A stretch of 64,000 bases of DNA from DASRHD01 sp035485575 (GTDB lineage Bacteria > Verrucomicrobiota > Verrucomicrobiia > Opitutales > Opitutaceae): the NCBI GenBank assembly GCA_035485575.1, contig DATHNW010000001.1, forward strand, positions 21,067 to 85,066, in the 5' to 3' direction. Numbering within the stretch: position 1 is the stretch's first letter; every line of letters begins with the position of its first letter. The translations under genes and the position numbers were made by a program. The notes below the pieces were generated by a model. That model made no database searches. It was not told where the DNA came from and saw only the letters and a list, made by a program, of their open reading frames with translations. Below are positions 1 through 10,848 of this stretch, one piece after another.

Positions 1-1
1 C

Positions 2-688
2 ATGGGCATCCCGATCCTTGCGCAAATGGGCAAGCTCACCGGCGATACCCGTTACTACGATGACGCCGTCCGCCAGGTGTTGCAGTTTTCCGCCCGCCTT
101 TTCGACGAACAAAAAGGCCTCTTCGCCCATGGCTGGAGCGCCAATACCGCCGACAACAATCCCGAATTTTTCTGGGGCCGCGCCAATGGCTGGTGCATGA
201 TGGCGATGGTCGAGCTCCTCAGCGTGCTGCCCGAGAATCATCCTGGCCGCGACCAGATCCTGAAAATCCTGCGCGCGCAGATCAGGGGCGTTGCGCAACT
301 CCAGTCCGCCAACGGTCTCTGGCACCAGCTGCTCGACCGGCCCGATTCCTATCTCGAGACCTCATGCTCGGCCATGTTCACCTTCAGCATCGCCCGCGCC
401 ATCAACCGCGGCTGGATCAGCGCTGCGGCCTTCGGCGCGGTTGCACAGGCCGGCTGGAACGGCGTCACCACGCGTGTCACGCCCGAAGGCGCGGTCGAGG
501 GCGTCTGCGTCGGCACCAATTACGCCACCGACGCCATGTATTATTACAATCGTCCCGCACATGACGACGTGCACGGCTACGGCCCGGTCCTGCTGGCCGG
601 GGCCGAGATGATCCGCTTGGTGAACAATCCGCACGTCGACATCCACTATGTCCGCGGCGGTCCCTACATCTTCACCGACAAACCCTGA
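2..688 (+). CDS. C-terminal part of unsaturated rhamnogalacturonyl hydrolase (GH105), cut by window edge
   Basis: This is the 3' part of a family 105 glycoside hydrolase. These (alpha/alpha)6-barrel enzymes remove the unsaturated uronic acid that lyases leave at the non-reducing end of rhamnogalacturonan or pectin fragments. The 228 visible codons show the family blocks MGIPILAQMGKLTGD, FFWGRANGWCMMAM and SYLETSCSAMFTFSIARA. The ATG at position 2 is almost certainly internal, because family members are usually about 350-400 residues and this methionine lies within a conserved helix; the true start is upstream of the window. A GH28 gene starts 9 bases after its stop, so the two probably form a pectin-degradation operon. 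Confidence 0.85.
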   Translation: MGIPILAQMGKLTGDTRYYDDAVRQVLQFSARLFDEQKGLFAHGWSANTADNNPEFFWGRANGWCMMAMVELLSVLPENHPGRDQILKILRAQIRGVAQLQSANGLWHQLLDRPDSYLETSCSAMFTFSIARAINRGWISAAAFGAVAQAGWNGVTTRVTPEGAVEGVCVGTNYATDAMYYYNRPAHDDVHGYGPVLLAGAEMIRLVNNPHVDIHYVRGGPYIFTDKP

Positions 689-697
689 TCGGCCTGC

Positions 698-2110
698 ATG
701 AAACCAGCCTCACTCCGCCGGGTTTTGCTCTGTTTGCTGCTGTCGGCCGCCCCGGCCGTGATTCATGCCGCCGCGCCGCCCGACGACTGGAGCGCGATAG
801 ACGTGATCCTGAAGCGCATCGTGCCGCCGGTGTTTCCCGCGCATAATTTTCCCATCACCGATTTCGGCGCAGTGGGCGACGGCAAGACCGACTGCCACGC
901 CGCCATCGCCAAGGCCATCGAGGCGTGCACGCAGGCCGGCGGCGGCCACGTCGTCGTGCCCGCCGGCCTGTTTTTCTGCGATGGGCCGGTCCACCTGAAA
1001 AGCAATGTCGACCTGCATCTTTCCTCCGGCGCCACCCTCGGCTTCGGCGCCGACCCCGCGCATTACCTGCCGGCCGTGCTCACGCGCTACGAGGGCACGC
1101 TGCTCTACGGCCACTCACCGCGCATCTACGCCTATCGCGCAACCAATGTCGCCGTTACCGGCCGCGGAATCATCGACGGCAACGCCCGCGAAACGTTCGC
1201 ACTGCTCAAGGCCTCCAAGGAAAAAGGCTCCCCCGCCGAGCTCCGCAAAATGGGCACAGAAGGCGTGCCGGTGGACCAGCGCCTGTTCGGCGGGGGCCGC
1301 TGGCTGCGGCCCAGCCTCCTCCAGCCGTTCGACTGCCTGAACGTCCTGATCGAGGGCGTGACCCTGCGCGACTCGACCTTCTGGTGTGTGCACCCCGTGT
1401 TCTGCCGCAATGTCACCGTGCGCGGCATCACCGTGGACAGCATGAACGCCAACAATGACGGCTGCGATCCCGACTCGTGCGCCGACGTGCTGATCGAAGA
1501 CTGCGATTTCCACACCGGCGACGACTCCATCGCCATCAAGTCCGGTCGCGACGAGGACGGCTGGAAGGCCGCCCGCCCGTCGGAAAACATCGTGATTCGC
1601 CACTGCACGATGCGCTCGCGCTGGAGCGCCCTCTGCATCGGCAGTGAGATGTCCGGCGGCGTCCGCAATGTCTTCATGGAGGACTGCCGCCTCGCCGGCG
1701 TCGCCTCGGCGTTTTATTTCAAGGGCAACCTCGACCGCGGCGGCGTGGTCGAGCACGTGCGCGCGCGGCGCATCACAGCCGACGCAGTGCGCGAGGCATT
1801 CGTGCGCTTCGAGACGAGCTATCATGGCTACCGCGGCGGGAACTATCCGCCCGCCTTTCATGATTTTGTGCTCGAGGATCTGACCTGCAGCCAGGGCGGC
1901 GCCTACGGCATTTACCTCGAAGGCGTGGCCGCCGCGCCGATCCGCGACGTCACCGTGCGCCATGCAATCATCGGGACAGCCAAGGCGTCGCTCTGGCTGC
2001 GCCGGGTCGAGAACATCCATTTCGAAAACGTCAAAATCAACGGCACCACACTGCCCGACAATCCTCCGCCCACCCCCGATGAGGAAAAGAAACTCCACAT
2101 CAGCACCTGA
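698..2110 (+). CDS. Secreted GH28 family polygalacturonase/rhamnogalacturonase
   Basis: This protein hydrolyses alpha-1,4 galacturonosyl linkages (or related bonds) in pectin. It is 470 residues with a signal peptide ending near AVIHAAA, so it acts outside the cytoplasm. Domains in order are a pectate-lyase-3-like start (ITDFGAVGDGKTDCHAAI) and then a right-handed beta-helix. GH28 landmarks include the acidic block NNDGCDPDSC, the catalytic-type HTGDDSIAIKSG, and the strand IGSEMSGGVRNVFMEDC. Its product would feed the GH105 enzyme encoded just upstream. The stop overlaps the probable start of the next esterase gene by 32 bases, which suggests coupled expression. Endo versus exo action cannot be told from sequence alone. 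Confidence 0.88.
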   Translation: MKPASLRRVLLCLLLSAAPAVIHAAAPPDDWSAIDVILKRIVPPVFPAHNFPITDFGAVGDGKTDCHAAIAKAIEACTQAGGGHVVVPAGLFFCDGPVHLKSNVDLHLSSGATLGFGADPAHYLPAVLTRYEGTLLYGHSPRIYAYRATNVAVTGRGIIDGNARETFALLKASKEKGSPAELRKMGTEGVPVDQRLFGGGRWLRPSLLQPFDCLNVLIEGVTLRDSTFWCVHPVFCRNVTVRGITVDSMNANNDGCDPDSCADVLIEDCDFHTGDDSIAIKSGRDEDGWKAARPSENIVIRHCTMRSRWSALCIGSEMSGGVRNVFMEDCRLAGVASAFYFKGNLDRGGVVEHVRARRITADAVREAFVRFETSYHGYRGGNYPPAFHDFVLEDLTCSQGGAYGIYLEGVAAAPIRDVTVRHAIIGTAKASLWLRRVENIHFENVKINGTTLPDNPPPTPDEEKKLHIST

Positions 2111-3389
2111 GATCTGCACGCGCGGCCGGCTGGTCGGCTTTTTTATCGCCGCCCTGCTCGCCTGCCCGCACGTCCGTGCGACCAATTACGACGAATCGAA
2201 AGCCGGTGTGTACACGCTGCCCGATCCGCTCGTGCTGCAAAACGGCGAACCCGTGCGCGACGCCACGACGTGGTTCAATCTGCGCCGGCCGGAGATACTG
2301 AAACTTTACCAGGAAAACATCCACGGCCGCAGCCCGCCTCGGCCGGCGGAGATGACGTTTCAGGTCTTCGACGAGGACCGCCACGCGCTCGGCGGCCAGG
2401 CGATCCGCAAGCAGGTCACGATCAATTTCTTTGGCCCCGCCGGCGGACCGAAGACGGACCTGCTGATTTACCTGCCCGCCCATGCCCCCGGCCCCGTGCC
2501 CGTGTTTCTTTGTCTGAGCTTCAATCCCATCGACCAGGTTGCCTCCGACCCGGCGATCCGGCTCGAGACTTCGTGGGATCGCAAAACCCTCACGCAGCAT
2601 CCCGACACCGAGCAGGACCGCGGTCATGCGAAGAACTGGCCGATCGAAAAAATCATCTCACGCGGTTATGGTCTCGCGGTCATCTATTATTGCGACATCG
2701 AGCCCGACCTGCCCGGCGGCGCTGGACTGAAATACGGTGTGCGCGCGCACTACCTCAAGGCCGGCCAGGCCGAACCCGCGCCCGATGAATGGGGCGCGGT
2801 CGCCGCCTGGGCCTGGGGCCTGAGTCGCGGACTGGACTATCTGGAAACCGACCGCGACGTGGACAGAAAACACGTCATCGCGCTCGGACAATCACGGCTG
2901 GGCAAGACCGTGCTTTGGGCCGGCGCGCAGGACACACGCTTCGCCCTGGTGGTGGCCAGCTGCTCAGGCGAAATGGGCGCCGCGCTCAGCCGCCGCGATT
3001 ACGGCGAGACGGTGGACGACATGGTGCGCACCTTTCCCTACCAATTTTCCGCCAACTTCCGGTCGTACGCGCATCATTGGAACGACCTTCCGGTGGACTC
3101 GCATCTACTGATCTCGCTGATCGCGCCGCGTCCGCTTTTTCTCAACACCGGCAGCCTCGACCTGTGGTCCGATCCGCGCGGCGAATTTCTCGCGGCAGTC
3201 GCCGCCGGGCCGGTTTACAAGCTGCTCGGCGGCGAAGGACTCGGCACCGCTGAGATGCCGCCGCTCGACACGCCGGTCATGCGCGGCCTGATCGGCTTCC
3301 ACTGCCACACCGGCAAGCACGAGATCCTCGTCTCCGACTGGGACAAGTTTCTCGATTTCGCCGACCTGCATCTGAAGGGCAAAAATTGA
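2079..3389 (+). CDS. Secreted CE15-like carbohydrate esterase (glucuronoyl esterase family)
   Basis: This is an alpha/beta hydrolase related to glucuronoyl and acetylxylan-type esterases that cleave ester bonds on plant cell-wall sugars. I chose the ATG at 2079, which gives 436 residues and a signal peptide (hydrophobic VGFFIAALLACPHVRA); upstream in-frame codons would add a non-secretory tail. The nucleophile elbow is GQSRLGK, matching the family GxSRxGK pattern. A later acidic candidate is the Asp in GSLDLWSDPRGEF and the His is in GFHCHTGKHEILV. The segment SGEMGAALSRRDYGE replaces the more usual SGxGGAALSRR. It follows the GH28 gene and probably belongs to the same pectin operon. The exact substrate is unknown. 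Confidence 0.78.
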   Translation: MRKRNSTSAPEICTRGRLVGFFIAALLACPHVRATNYDESKAGVYTLPDPLVLQNGEPVRDATTWFNLRRPEILKLYQENIHGRSPPRPAEMTFQVFDEDRHALGGQAIRKQVTINFFGPAGGPKTDLLIYLPAHAPGPVPVFLCLSFNPIDQVASDPAIRLETSWDRKTLTQHPDTEQDRGHAKNWPIEKIISRGYGLAVIYYCDIEPDLPGGAGLKYGVRAHYLKAGQAEPAPDEWGAVAAWAWGLSRGLDYLETDRDVDRKHVIALGQSRLGKTVLWAGAQDTRFALVVASCSGEMGAALSRRDYGETVDDMVRTFPYQFSANFRSYAHHWNDLPVDSHLLISLIAPRPLFLNTGSLDLWSDPRGEFLAAVAAGPVYKLLGGEGLGTAEMPPLDTPVMRGLIGFHCHTGKHEILVSDWDKFLDFADLHLKGKN

Positions 3390-3412
3390 GCACACGCGCG
3401 GTTTTCACTGAT

Positions 3413-3441
3413 TTGAAATAATGCGTCACATCGCATAGCAT
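3413..3441 (+). promoter_or_regulatory. Candidate sigma-70-type promoter
   Basis: TTGAAA (3413-3418), a 17-base spacer and TAGCAT (3436-3441) lie 18 bases before the ATG at 3460. The -35 matches five of six consensus bases and the -10 four of six. It would give the unknown secreted protein downstream its own transcript. Confidence 0.4.
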
Positions 3442-3459
3442 TGCGGCGTCCTGTTCATC

Positions 3460-5343
3460 ATGCGCCCCCGCTGCTTTCCGTGTTTTGCCCTTTTCTTGTT
3501 CGCGGGCACCGCCGTCCTGCCCGCCGCGCCCGCGCCCGACCGCATCGCGGTGCTCGAGGGCTATGTGCAGGCCCAACTGATCAAACTTGATCGCTCCCTC
3601 GCCGCGCCCCGCCCCCAGCCCACGGTGCGCGACCTCAGCCATGCGGCGCTCGCCAGCCTGATCCTCGGCCAGCCGCCCGCGCGGGCCGAAAATTATTTAC
3701 GGTGCGTTTTCGCGCTGCAGAACATGGACCCATCGTCGCCCGATTTCGGCAACGTTCCCTGGCAGCAGAACCATCCGGCGATTCGCGATGCCAACGCCAT
3801 CGAATTTACGATGGAGCCGGTCGGGGCGATTTTCCTGCTCTTCGGCGAAAAGCTTCCGCCGGATTTCCGCGCCGAGGCCCGCCCGCATCTCACCGCCGCG
3901 CTGGCCGCGATTCACCGGCATCAGGTCAAGGTCACCTACACCAACATCTTTCTGATGAAGCTCGCCAACCTGCTCGCGCTCGGCGCGGCGCTGGACGACT
4001 CAGCCGCGCGCACCGAGGGCATGGCCATGCTCGACGAATTCATCCGTCACACCCGCGCGAATGGCATCAGCGAATTTGCCAGCCCCACCTATTCCGCCGT
4101 GCAAATGAGCGGGCTCGAGCTGCTCGTCAACACCGAGCGCGACCCGGCCGTGCGCGCCAAAGTCCGCGCGCTGCTCGCCTATTTCTGGACCGACCTCGCC
4201 GCCGATTATTATGCACCCACGGGCGTCCTCGCGGGCGCCCACAGCCGCGTATATGATTTTCTCACGACCGATGACAACGTGAACCAGCTCTACTACCGCG
4301 CCGGCCTGCGCGAGGCCGCACCGCCGCCGTTGCTCATGAACGACCAGGTGCTCATCTGGGCCAACGCCCGGCTCGCGGGTTATGCCCCGCCCGCCCTCGC
4401 GCTCGACCTGGCCCGCCAACCCGCTCGCCTCGTGCGGGCCCGCTACGGCGACGCACCCGGCCAGGACCGCACGCTTTGCATCACGCCCCATTTCGCCCTC
4501 GGCAGCGCCAGCACTTTCGCCGGCCTGCAATCACGCGCGCTCAGTGTCATTCTCGGCGCGCGGCCCGGGCTGCCCTTCATCACTTTCGCTTCCGACATCC
4601 ATGAATCGCCTTACGGCAAAATCCGGGTGGTCGGTTCCGATGGCCACGCCAAGCCGCGCGTGCTCATGTCCACCCTGGCCAGCGTGCAGGAAAATAGCAC
4701 CGTGCTCGCCCTCCTTGACCTCGCACCGGCCTTGCGCGCCGAAAAGGGCGAAGTCGCCTCCGTCGCCACCAGCCTCGTCGTGCCGCTGCAGGCTGAACGC
4801 CTCGCGCTCGACAACACGCCGCTCGATCTCGCGGCAAAAACTCCCCGGCCAGTCGCACTTGGCTCCGTGCTTGTCGTGCGCGAAGGCGGTGCAGCTGTGG
4901 CCGTGCGGGTGTTCGCCGCCGACGCCCTCGATGGCTCGCCAGCCGCAATCGAATTCAAGACCGATGGCGCCGAATGGGGAGCAGGCCGCCTCGCGATTTA
5001 CCATTATCGCGGCCCGCCCAAAAAACTTTCACCCAAAAATCCCGTTCGCGTCGGCGTGCTCGTGCTGGCCGGGGACTGCCCGGACGCCCCCGCCGAAGCC
5101 GCGCTGGTCGCACGCGTGAAGTCCGCCGACATTTCCTCGCAGGTCGAAGACAGCGTGTGGACGGCCACCGTGAAGCTGGCCGGCGAAGCGCCGCACACCC
5201 TTGAGGCTGCCCTCGATTTTTCTACGCACACCTCCACCGGCCGGAAAATCGACGGCCGGCCTTTTGTGCCGCCGCGTTTCACCGTCAACGGCCGCGACCT
5301 GGCCGCCGAATTGCTGGATGCAGCGCCACTTGCAACACCGTGA
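3460..5343 (+). CDS. Secreted protein of unknown function, possible (alpha/alpha)-toroid plus beta-sandwich architecture
   Basis: I do not recognise the family with confidence. The 627-residue product has a signal peptide (CFALFLFAGTAVLPAAPA). The first ~300 residues are helix-rich with conserved-looking aromatic and polar stretches (NMDPSSPDFGNVPW, VTYTNIFLMKLANLLALG, SEFASPTYSAVQMSGLELL). The rest looks beta-rich (ITPHFALGSASTF, FASDIHESPYGKIRVVG). A helical toroid followed by a beta-sandwich is the layout of several polysaccharide lyases, and the neighbouring genes act on pectin, so a role in plant polysaccharide breakdown is a reasonable guess. No catalytic residues can be named. A promoter-like sequence at 3413-3441 may drive it. 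Confidence 0.7.
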   Translation: MRPRCFPCFALFLFAGTAVLPAAPAPDRIAVLEGYVQAQLIKLDRSLAAPRPQPTVRDLSHAALASLILGQPPARAENYLRCVFALQNMDPSSPDFGNVPWQQNHPAIRDANAIEFTMEPVGAIFLLFGEKLPPDFRAEARPHLTAALAAIHRHQVKVTYTNIFLMKLANLLALGAALDDSAARTEGMAMLDEFIRHTRANGISEFASPTYSAVQMSGLELLVNTERDPAVRAKVRALLAYFWTDLAADYYAPTGVLAGAHSRVYDFLTTDDNVNQLYYRAGLREAAPPPLLMNDQVLIWANARLAGYAPPALALDLARQPARLVRARYGDAPGQDRTLCITPHFALGSASTFAGLQSRALSVILGARPGLPFITFASDIHESPYGKIRVVGSDGHAKPRVLMSTLASVQENSTVLALLDLAPALRAEKGEVASVATSLVVPLQAERLALDNTPLDLAAKTPRPVALGSVLVVREGGAAVAVRVFAADALDGSPAAIEFKTDGAEWGAGRLAIYHYRGPPKKLSPKNPVRVGVLVLAGDCPDAPAEAALVARVKSADISSQVEDSVWTATVKLAGEAPHTLEAALDFSTHTSTGRKIDGRPFVPPRFTVNGRDLAAELLDAAPLATP

Positions 5344-5400
5344 CGCCCGGCCGAAACTTTTTATTTGGCAAATGCGCCGTTCTGCCCTTTTCCTGAACCC

Positions 5401-5643
5401 ATGGCCCAGTCCGAACAAAAGCTCGTCACACCCGCCAGCCTCGCCGTCGACGCGGTGCTCACTCTGGCCGTCTTCGTTTATTTCCTGCTCATCCTGCGCT
5501 CGCACGTGCAATCCGAGAACCCGAAATGGATTTATATCTGGGCGGCTTACGGTTCGGCGTGCCTGACCGGAGTGTTCTGGCTAGCGCTGCAGATGTTCCG
5601 GGTTGTCCTGCGCTTCCAGCGCGACAACTCGGCGAAGAAGTAA
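5401..5643 (+). CDS. Small membrane protein with two transmembrane helices
   Basis: This is an 80-residue hydrophobic protein. The ATG at 5401 was preferred to an in-frame TTG at 5365, which would add a proline-rich tail. Two membrane segments are visible (about residues 13-31, AVDAVLTLAVFVYFLLIL, and about 43-62, IWAAYGSACLTGVFWLALQM), separated by a charged loop and followed by a basic tail. No family was recognised. It sits between the pectin locus and ppdK with no clear functional link to either. Confidence 0.6.
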   Translation: MAQSEQKLVTPASLAVDAVLTLAVFVYFLLILRSHVQSENPKWIYIWAAYGSACLTGVFWLALQMFRVVLRFQRDNSAKK

Positions 5644-5790
5644 CCCGCGGCGCGGCCGCGTTTCCTCCCGGGTGTAAAAATCACCGCTGACCGCCTTTTG
5701 CGCCGTTGACACCTTCGGCGGCGGGATGCTTGCCTTGGCTTTTGCGCGCCTGCGCGCCCCGTTACTTTTCAACCCTACGCACTCGATACC

Positions 5791-8571
<2,781 letters not shown>

Positions 8572-8595
8572 TTCGGTTCCATCGTTCTCCTTCGC

Positions 8596-8634
8596 AAACC
8601 CTGCCGGAAATCCGGCGGGGTTTTTGCTTTTTTG
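8596..8634 (+). terminator. Rho-independent terminator of ppdK
   Basis: A 13-base-pair stem (8596-8608 with 8611-8623, one G-T wobble) has a two-base nominal loop and runs into a T-rich tract (TTGCTTTTTT). It begins 24 bases after the ppdK stop codon. Confidence 0.85.
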
Positions 8635-8657
8635 GCCGGTGCGGACATCCTGTCTGC

Positions 8658-9161
8658 ATGCCTCCGACCCAGTCTCCGCCCATCGATGCGGGCGTCCGCA
8701 TCGGCCACGTCCACCTCAAGGTCGCGGACCTCGACCGCGCCCTCGCCTTCTACTGCGGCGTGCTCGGCTTCCAGCTCATGCAGCGCTTCGGCTCGCAAGC
8801 CGCGTTCGTTTCCGCCGGCGGCTACCACCATCATATCGGGCTCAACACCTGGGAAAGCCTGGGCGGGAAATCGCCCGCGCCCGGCACGACCGGACTTTAC
8901 CATCTCGCCATCCTTTATCCCACGCGCCCCCTGCTGGCCGACGCACTGCGCCGCATCCGCAATGCCGGGATTCCCCTCGAGGGAGCATCCGACCATGGCG
9001 TGAGCGAGGCGCTCTATCTGCGCGATCTCGACGAGAACGGGGTGGAGCTCTACTGGGACCGTCCGCGCGAACAATGGCCGCGCTCGCCCGACGGCGGCAT
9101 CGCCATGTTCACCCGCTCGCTCGACCTCGCTTCGCTGCTCGCAGAACCGGCCCAGCCATAA
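8658..9161 (+). CDS. VOC-superfamily protein (glyoxalase / extradiol dioxygenase-like)
   Basis: This 167-residue protein belongs to the vicinal-oxygen-chelate superfamily, metal-dependent enzymes built from paired beta-alpha-beta-beta-beta modules. The first module starts IGHVHLKVADLDRALAFY and the second GLYHLAILYP. Candidate metal ligands are the His in GHVHLKV, the His in GLYHLAIL and the Glu in ENGVELYWD, matching the H-H-E pattern of CatE-like ring-cleaving dioxygenases. It starts 23 bases after the ppdK terminator and so has its own transcript. The substrate cannot be predicted; small members of this family are often annotated only as glyoxalase-like. Confidence 0.85.
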   Translation: MPPTQSPPIDAGVRIGHVHLKVADLDRALAFYCGVLGFQLMQRFGSQAAFVSAGGYHHHIGLNTWESLGGKSPAPGTTGLYHLAILYPTRPLLADALRRIRNAGIPLEGASDHGVSEALYLRDLDENGVELYWDRPREQWPRSPDGGIAMFTRSLDLASLLAEPAQP

Positions 9162-9191
9162 ATTCTTCGTGCTTCTGCAGCGGCCAGTTTT

Positions 9192-9216
9192 AACGCCAAG
9201 GCGCGAAGCCGCAGAG
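9192..9216. repeat. Dispersed intergenic repeat, 'cgcaaagacgcgaag' family
   Basis: The words AACGCCAAGGCG and CGAAGCCGCAGAG follow each other here between two genes. They align with the arm at 41389-41414 and with the reverse complement of 30840-30867. See the repeat finding for the family as a whole. Confidence 0.6.
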
Positions 9217-9299
9217 ATTCAAAACCTCTCCTTTCCTGGATTCCTGGCTTCCTACTTACACATGCCGTTTCTTTCCTCGCTTTTCCAACCGAAGTCAGC

Positions 9300-9734
9300 T
9301 CAGGAATGGCACACTTCCTCGATGGCGGGCGCGTACAGCCGGCCGCCGCCGAAGCGCTCGATCAGGCCGCGGACCTCCGCCAGCAGGGCGCGATACTGAC
9401 ATTCATAAAGCTCGTCCGGCAGGCCGGTGGCCTGAAAAAACGTGAAACTGGCCTGCGTGTCGCCGGTGGATAGGGCAATCACGCGGACCGGCAGCAGGTT
9501 CATGTGCTCCGGCGTGAAGCCGGCTCGCATGTCGATCACGCCCGTGCAGTCATCGGTTTCGAAATCGATGAACAGCTCGCCTTGCGAGGTGAGCGCCTTC
9601 CAGCGGCCCTGCTCGAGATAGATTCTTTCACAGAATTCGGTCGCCCACTTCGGCAGGTTTTCGATGTCGGCGAGAAAGTTGAAAACGGTGTCCCGCGGCG
9701 CGGGCACGGTGATGGCAATGGTACGATTGTTCAT
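9300..9734 (-). CDS. SRPBCC-fold protein (polyketide cyclase/START-like)
   Basis: This 144-residue cytoplasmic protein has the START-like helix-grip fold start ITVPAPRDTVFNFLADIENLPKW, typical of SRPBCC proteins that bind hydrophobic ligands in a central cavity. It has no signal peptide or membrane helix. Its start codon overlaps the stop of the upstream WYL regulator gene (shared bases 9731-9734), so the two are translationally coupled. Coupling to a transcription regulator suggests that it acts in, or senses the ligand of, the same response, but the ligand is unknown. Confidence 0.8.
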   Translation of the reverse strand: MNNRTIAITVPAPRDTVFNFLADIENLPKWATEFCERIYLEQGRWKALTSQGELFIDFETDDCTGVIDMRAGFTPEHMNLLPVRVIALSTGDTQASFTFFQATGLPDELYECQYRALLAEVRGLIERFGGGRLYAPAIEEVCHS

Positions 9735-10732
9735 GGCACCGCCACCTTAACACGGCGCACTGACAGCGTTATGTCAGGAGACTTTTCGGCATGCTGTTGC
9801 GCGACTTTGCCCGCCTCGGCGCACACAAGCCGGCGCAGCCGGGCGGGGGCCAGCGCCTCGGCGTCACCGCCAAACGACAGCAGCCAGCGCGCGAGCCATT
9901 CGAGCGAAAAGGTGAAAAGCGAAAATTCCGTCCCGCCGTTCCGCCCGCATTCCCTGACGAGCGTCGCGTGACTCTCACGGCGCGCACGGTCCTCCGCGCG
10001 CCGGGCCAGCCAGATGCGCGCCGGGATGGTGTCGTCCTGACCCACGGTTTTCTCCAAGTGCTGGCTGAGGGAAAAATCCGCACGCGGGGGAAACGTCTCC
10101 GTGCCAAAATCAAGGCTGCGAATGCGGTCGATCCGGAAATGCCGGAAATCCCGTCGCAGCCGACACCACGCCACCAGATACCAGGCGCCACCGTAAAAGA
10201 CCACACCCAGCGGTTCGACGTCGCGCACCGTGTCGTCCTCGCGATTCCGGGCCCGGTAGGCCATCCGCAGGACGCAGCGTTCCACAATGCCCTGCTGCAG
10301 GGACGACAGCCACGGCCCTCCCGGCGAGGAACCGGCCGGAACGGGACGGCCGACAATGACCGTGTTGCTCGCCAGCCGCTCGATCTGGTCCTGCCGGTCA
10401 CGCGGCAGCACGGCCCGTAATTTTTCGAGGGCGGAATTCACGGGCGCGCGCAGGGACGCATCGGTGAACTGCCGGACCATTTCGCCGCCCAGGAAAAGCG
10501 CCGAGGCCTCCTTCGTGTTGAACATCACCGGCGGCAGATGGTAGCCCTTCATCAGGCTGTAACCCACCCCCGCCTCGCCGGCAATCGGCACGCCCGCCTC
10601 GCCCAGCGCCGCGATGTCGCGATACACCGTGCGCACGCTGATCTCAAAATGCCCGGCCATCTCCTCCGCACACACGACGCGGCGGCCTTGCAGATAGAGA
10701 ACGAGAGCCACCAGGCGGTCGGTGCGGTTCAT
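9731..10732 (-). CDS. WYL-domain transcription regulator (YafY/DeoR-like HTH)
   Basis: The 333-residue protein has an N-terminal winged helix-turn-helix (residues about 1-65, AGHFEISVRTVYRDIAALG) and a WYL domain around residues 150-220 with the diagnostic GGAWYLVAWCRLR and FRHFRIDRIRSL stretches. WYL proteins bind DNA and respond to nucleotides or other small ligands; in some bacteria they control stress or defence genes. This one is followed in overlap by the SRPBCC gene, so that is its most likely partner. A C-terminal extension of about 70 residues ends in LSVRRVKVAVP. The target operator was not identified. Confidence 0.9.
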   Translation of the reverse strand: MNRTDRLVALVLYLQGRRVVCAEEMAGHFEISVRTVYRDIAALGEAGVPIAGEAGVGYSLMKGYHLPPVMFNTKEASALFLGGEMVRQFTDASLRAPVNSALEKLRAVLPRDRQDQIERLASNTVIVGRPVPAGSSPGGPWLSSLQQGIVERCVLRMAYRARNREDDTVRDVEPLGVVFYGGAWYLVAWCRLRRDFRHFRIDRIRSLDFGTETFPPRADFSLSQHLEKTVGQDDTIPARIWLARRAEDRARRESHATLVRECGRNGGTEFSLFTFSLEWLARWLLSFGGDAEALAPARLRRLVCAEAGKVAQQHAEKSPDITLSVRRVKVAVP

Positions 10733-10848
10733 GGCGCGGATCTTCGCGCGCAGCGTGTGCGTCCCGCGTTGGGAGGCAATTTTTAAGCACGACCCGTCCG
10801 GCGAAAAATGAAGCGCGGTCGGGCCCGGGGCACCAAAATCGCGCCGTC

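Noticed and set aside
5706..5734. TTGACA upstream of ppdK as a full promoter
   Set aside because: No acceptable -10 hexamer was found at 16-18 bases, so only an isolated -35-like word is present.
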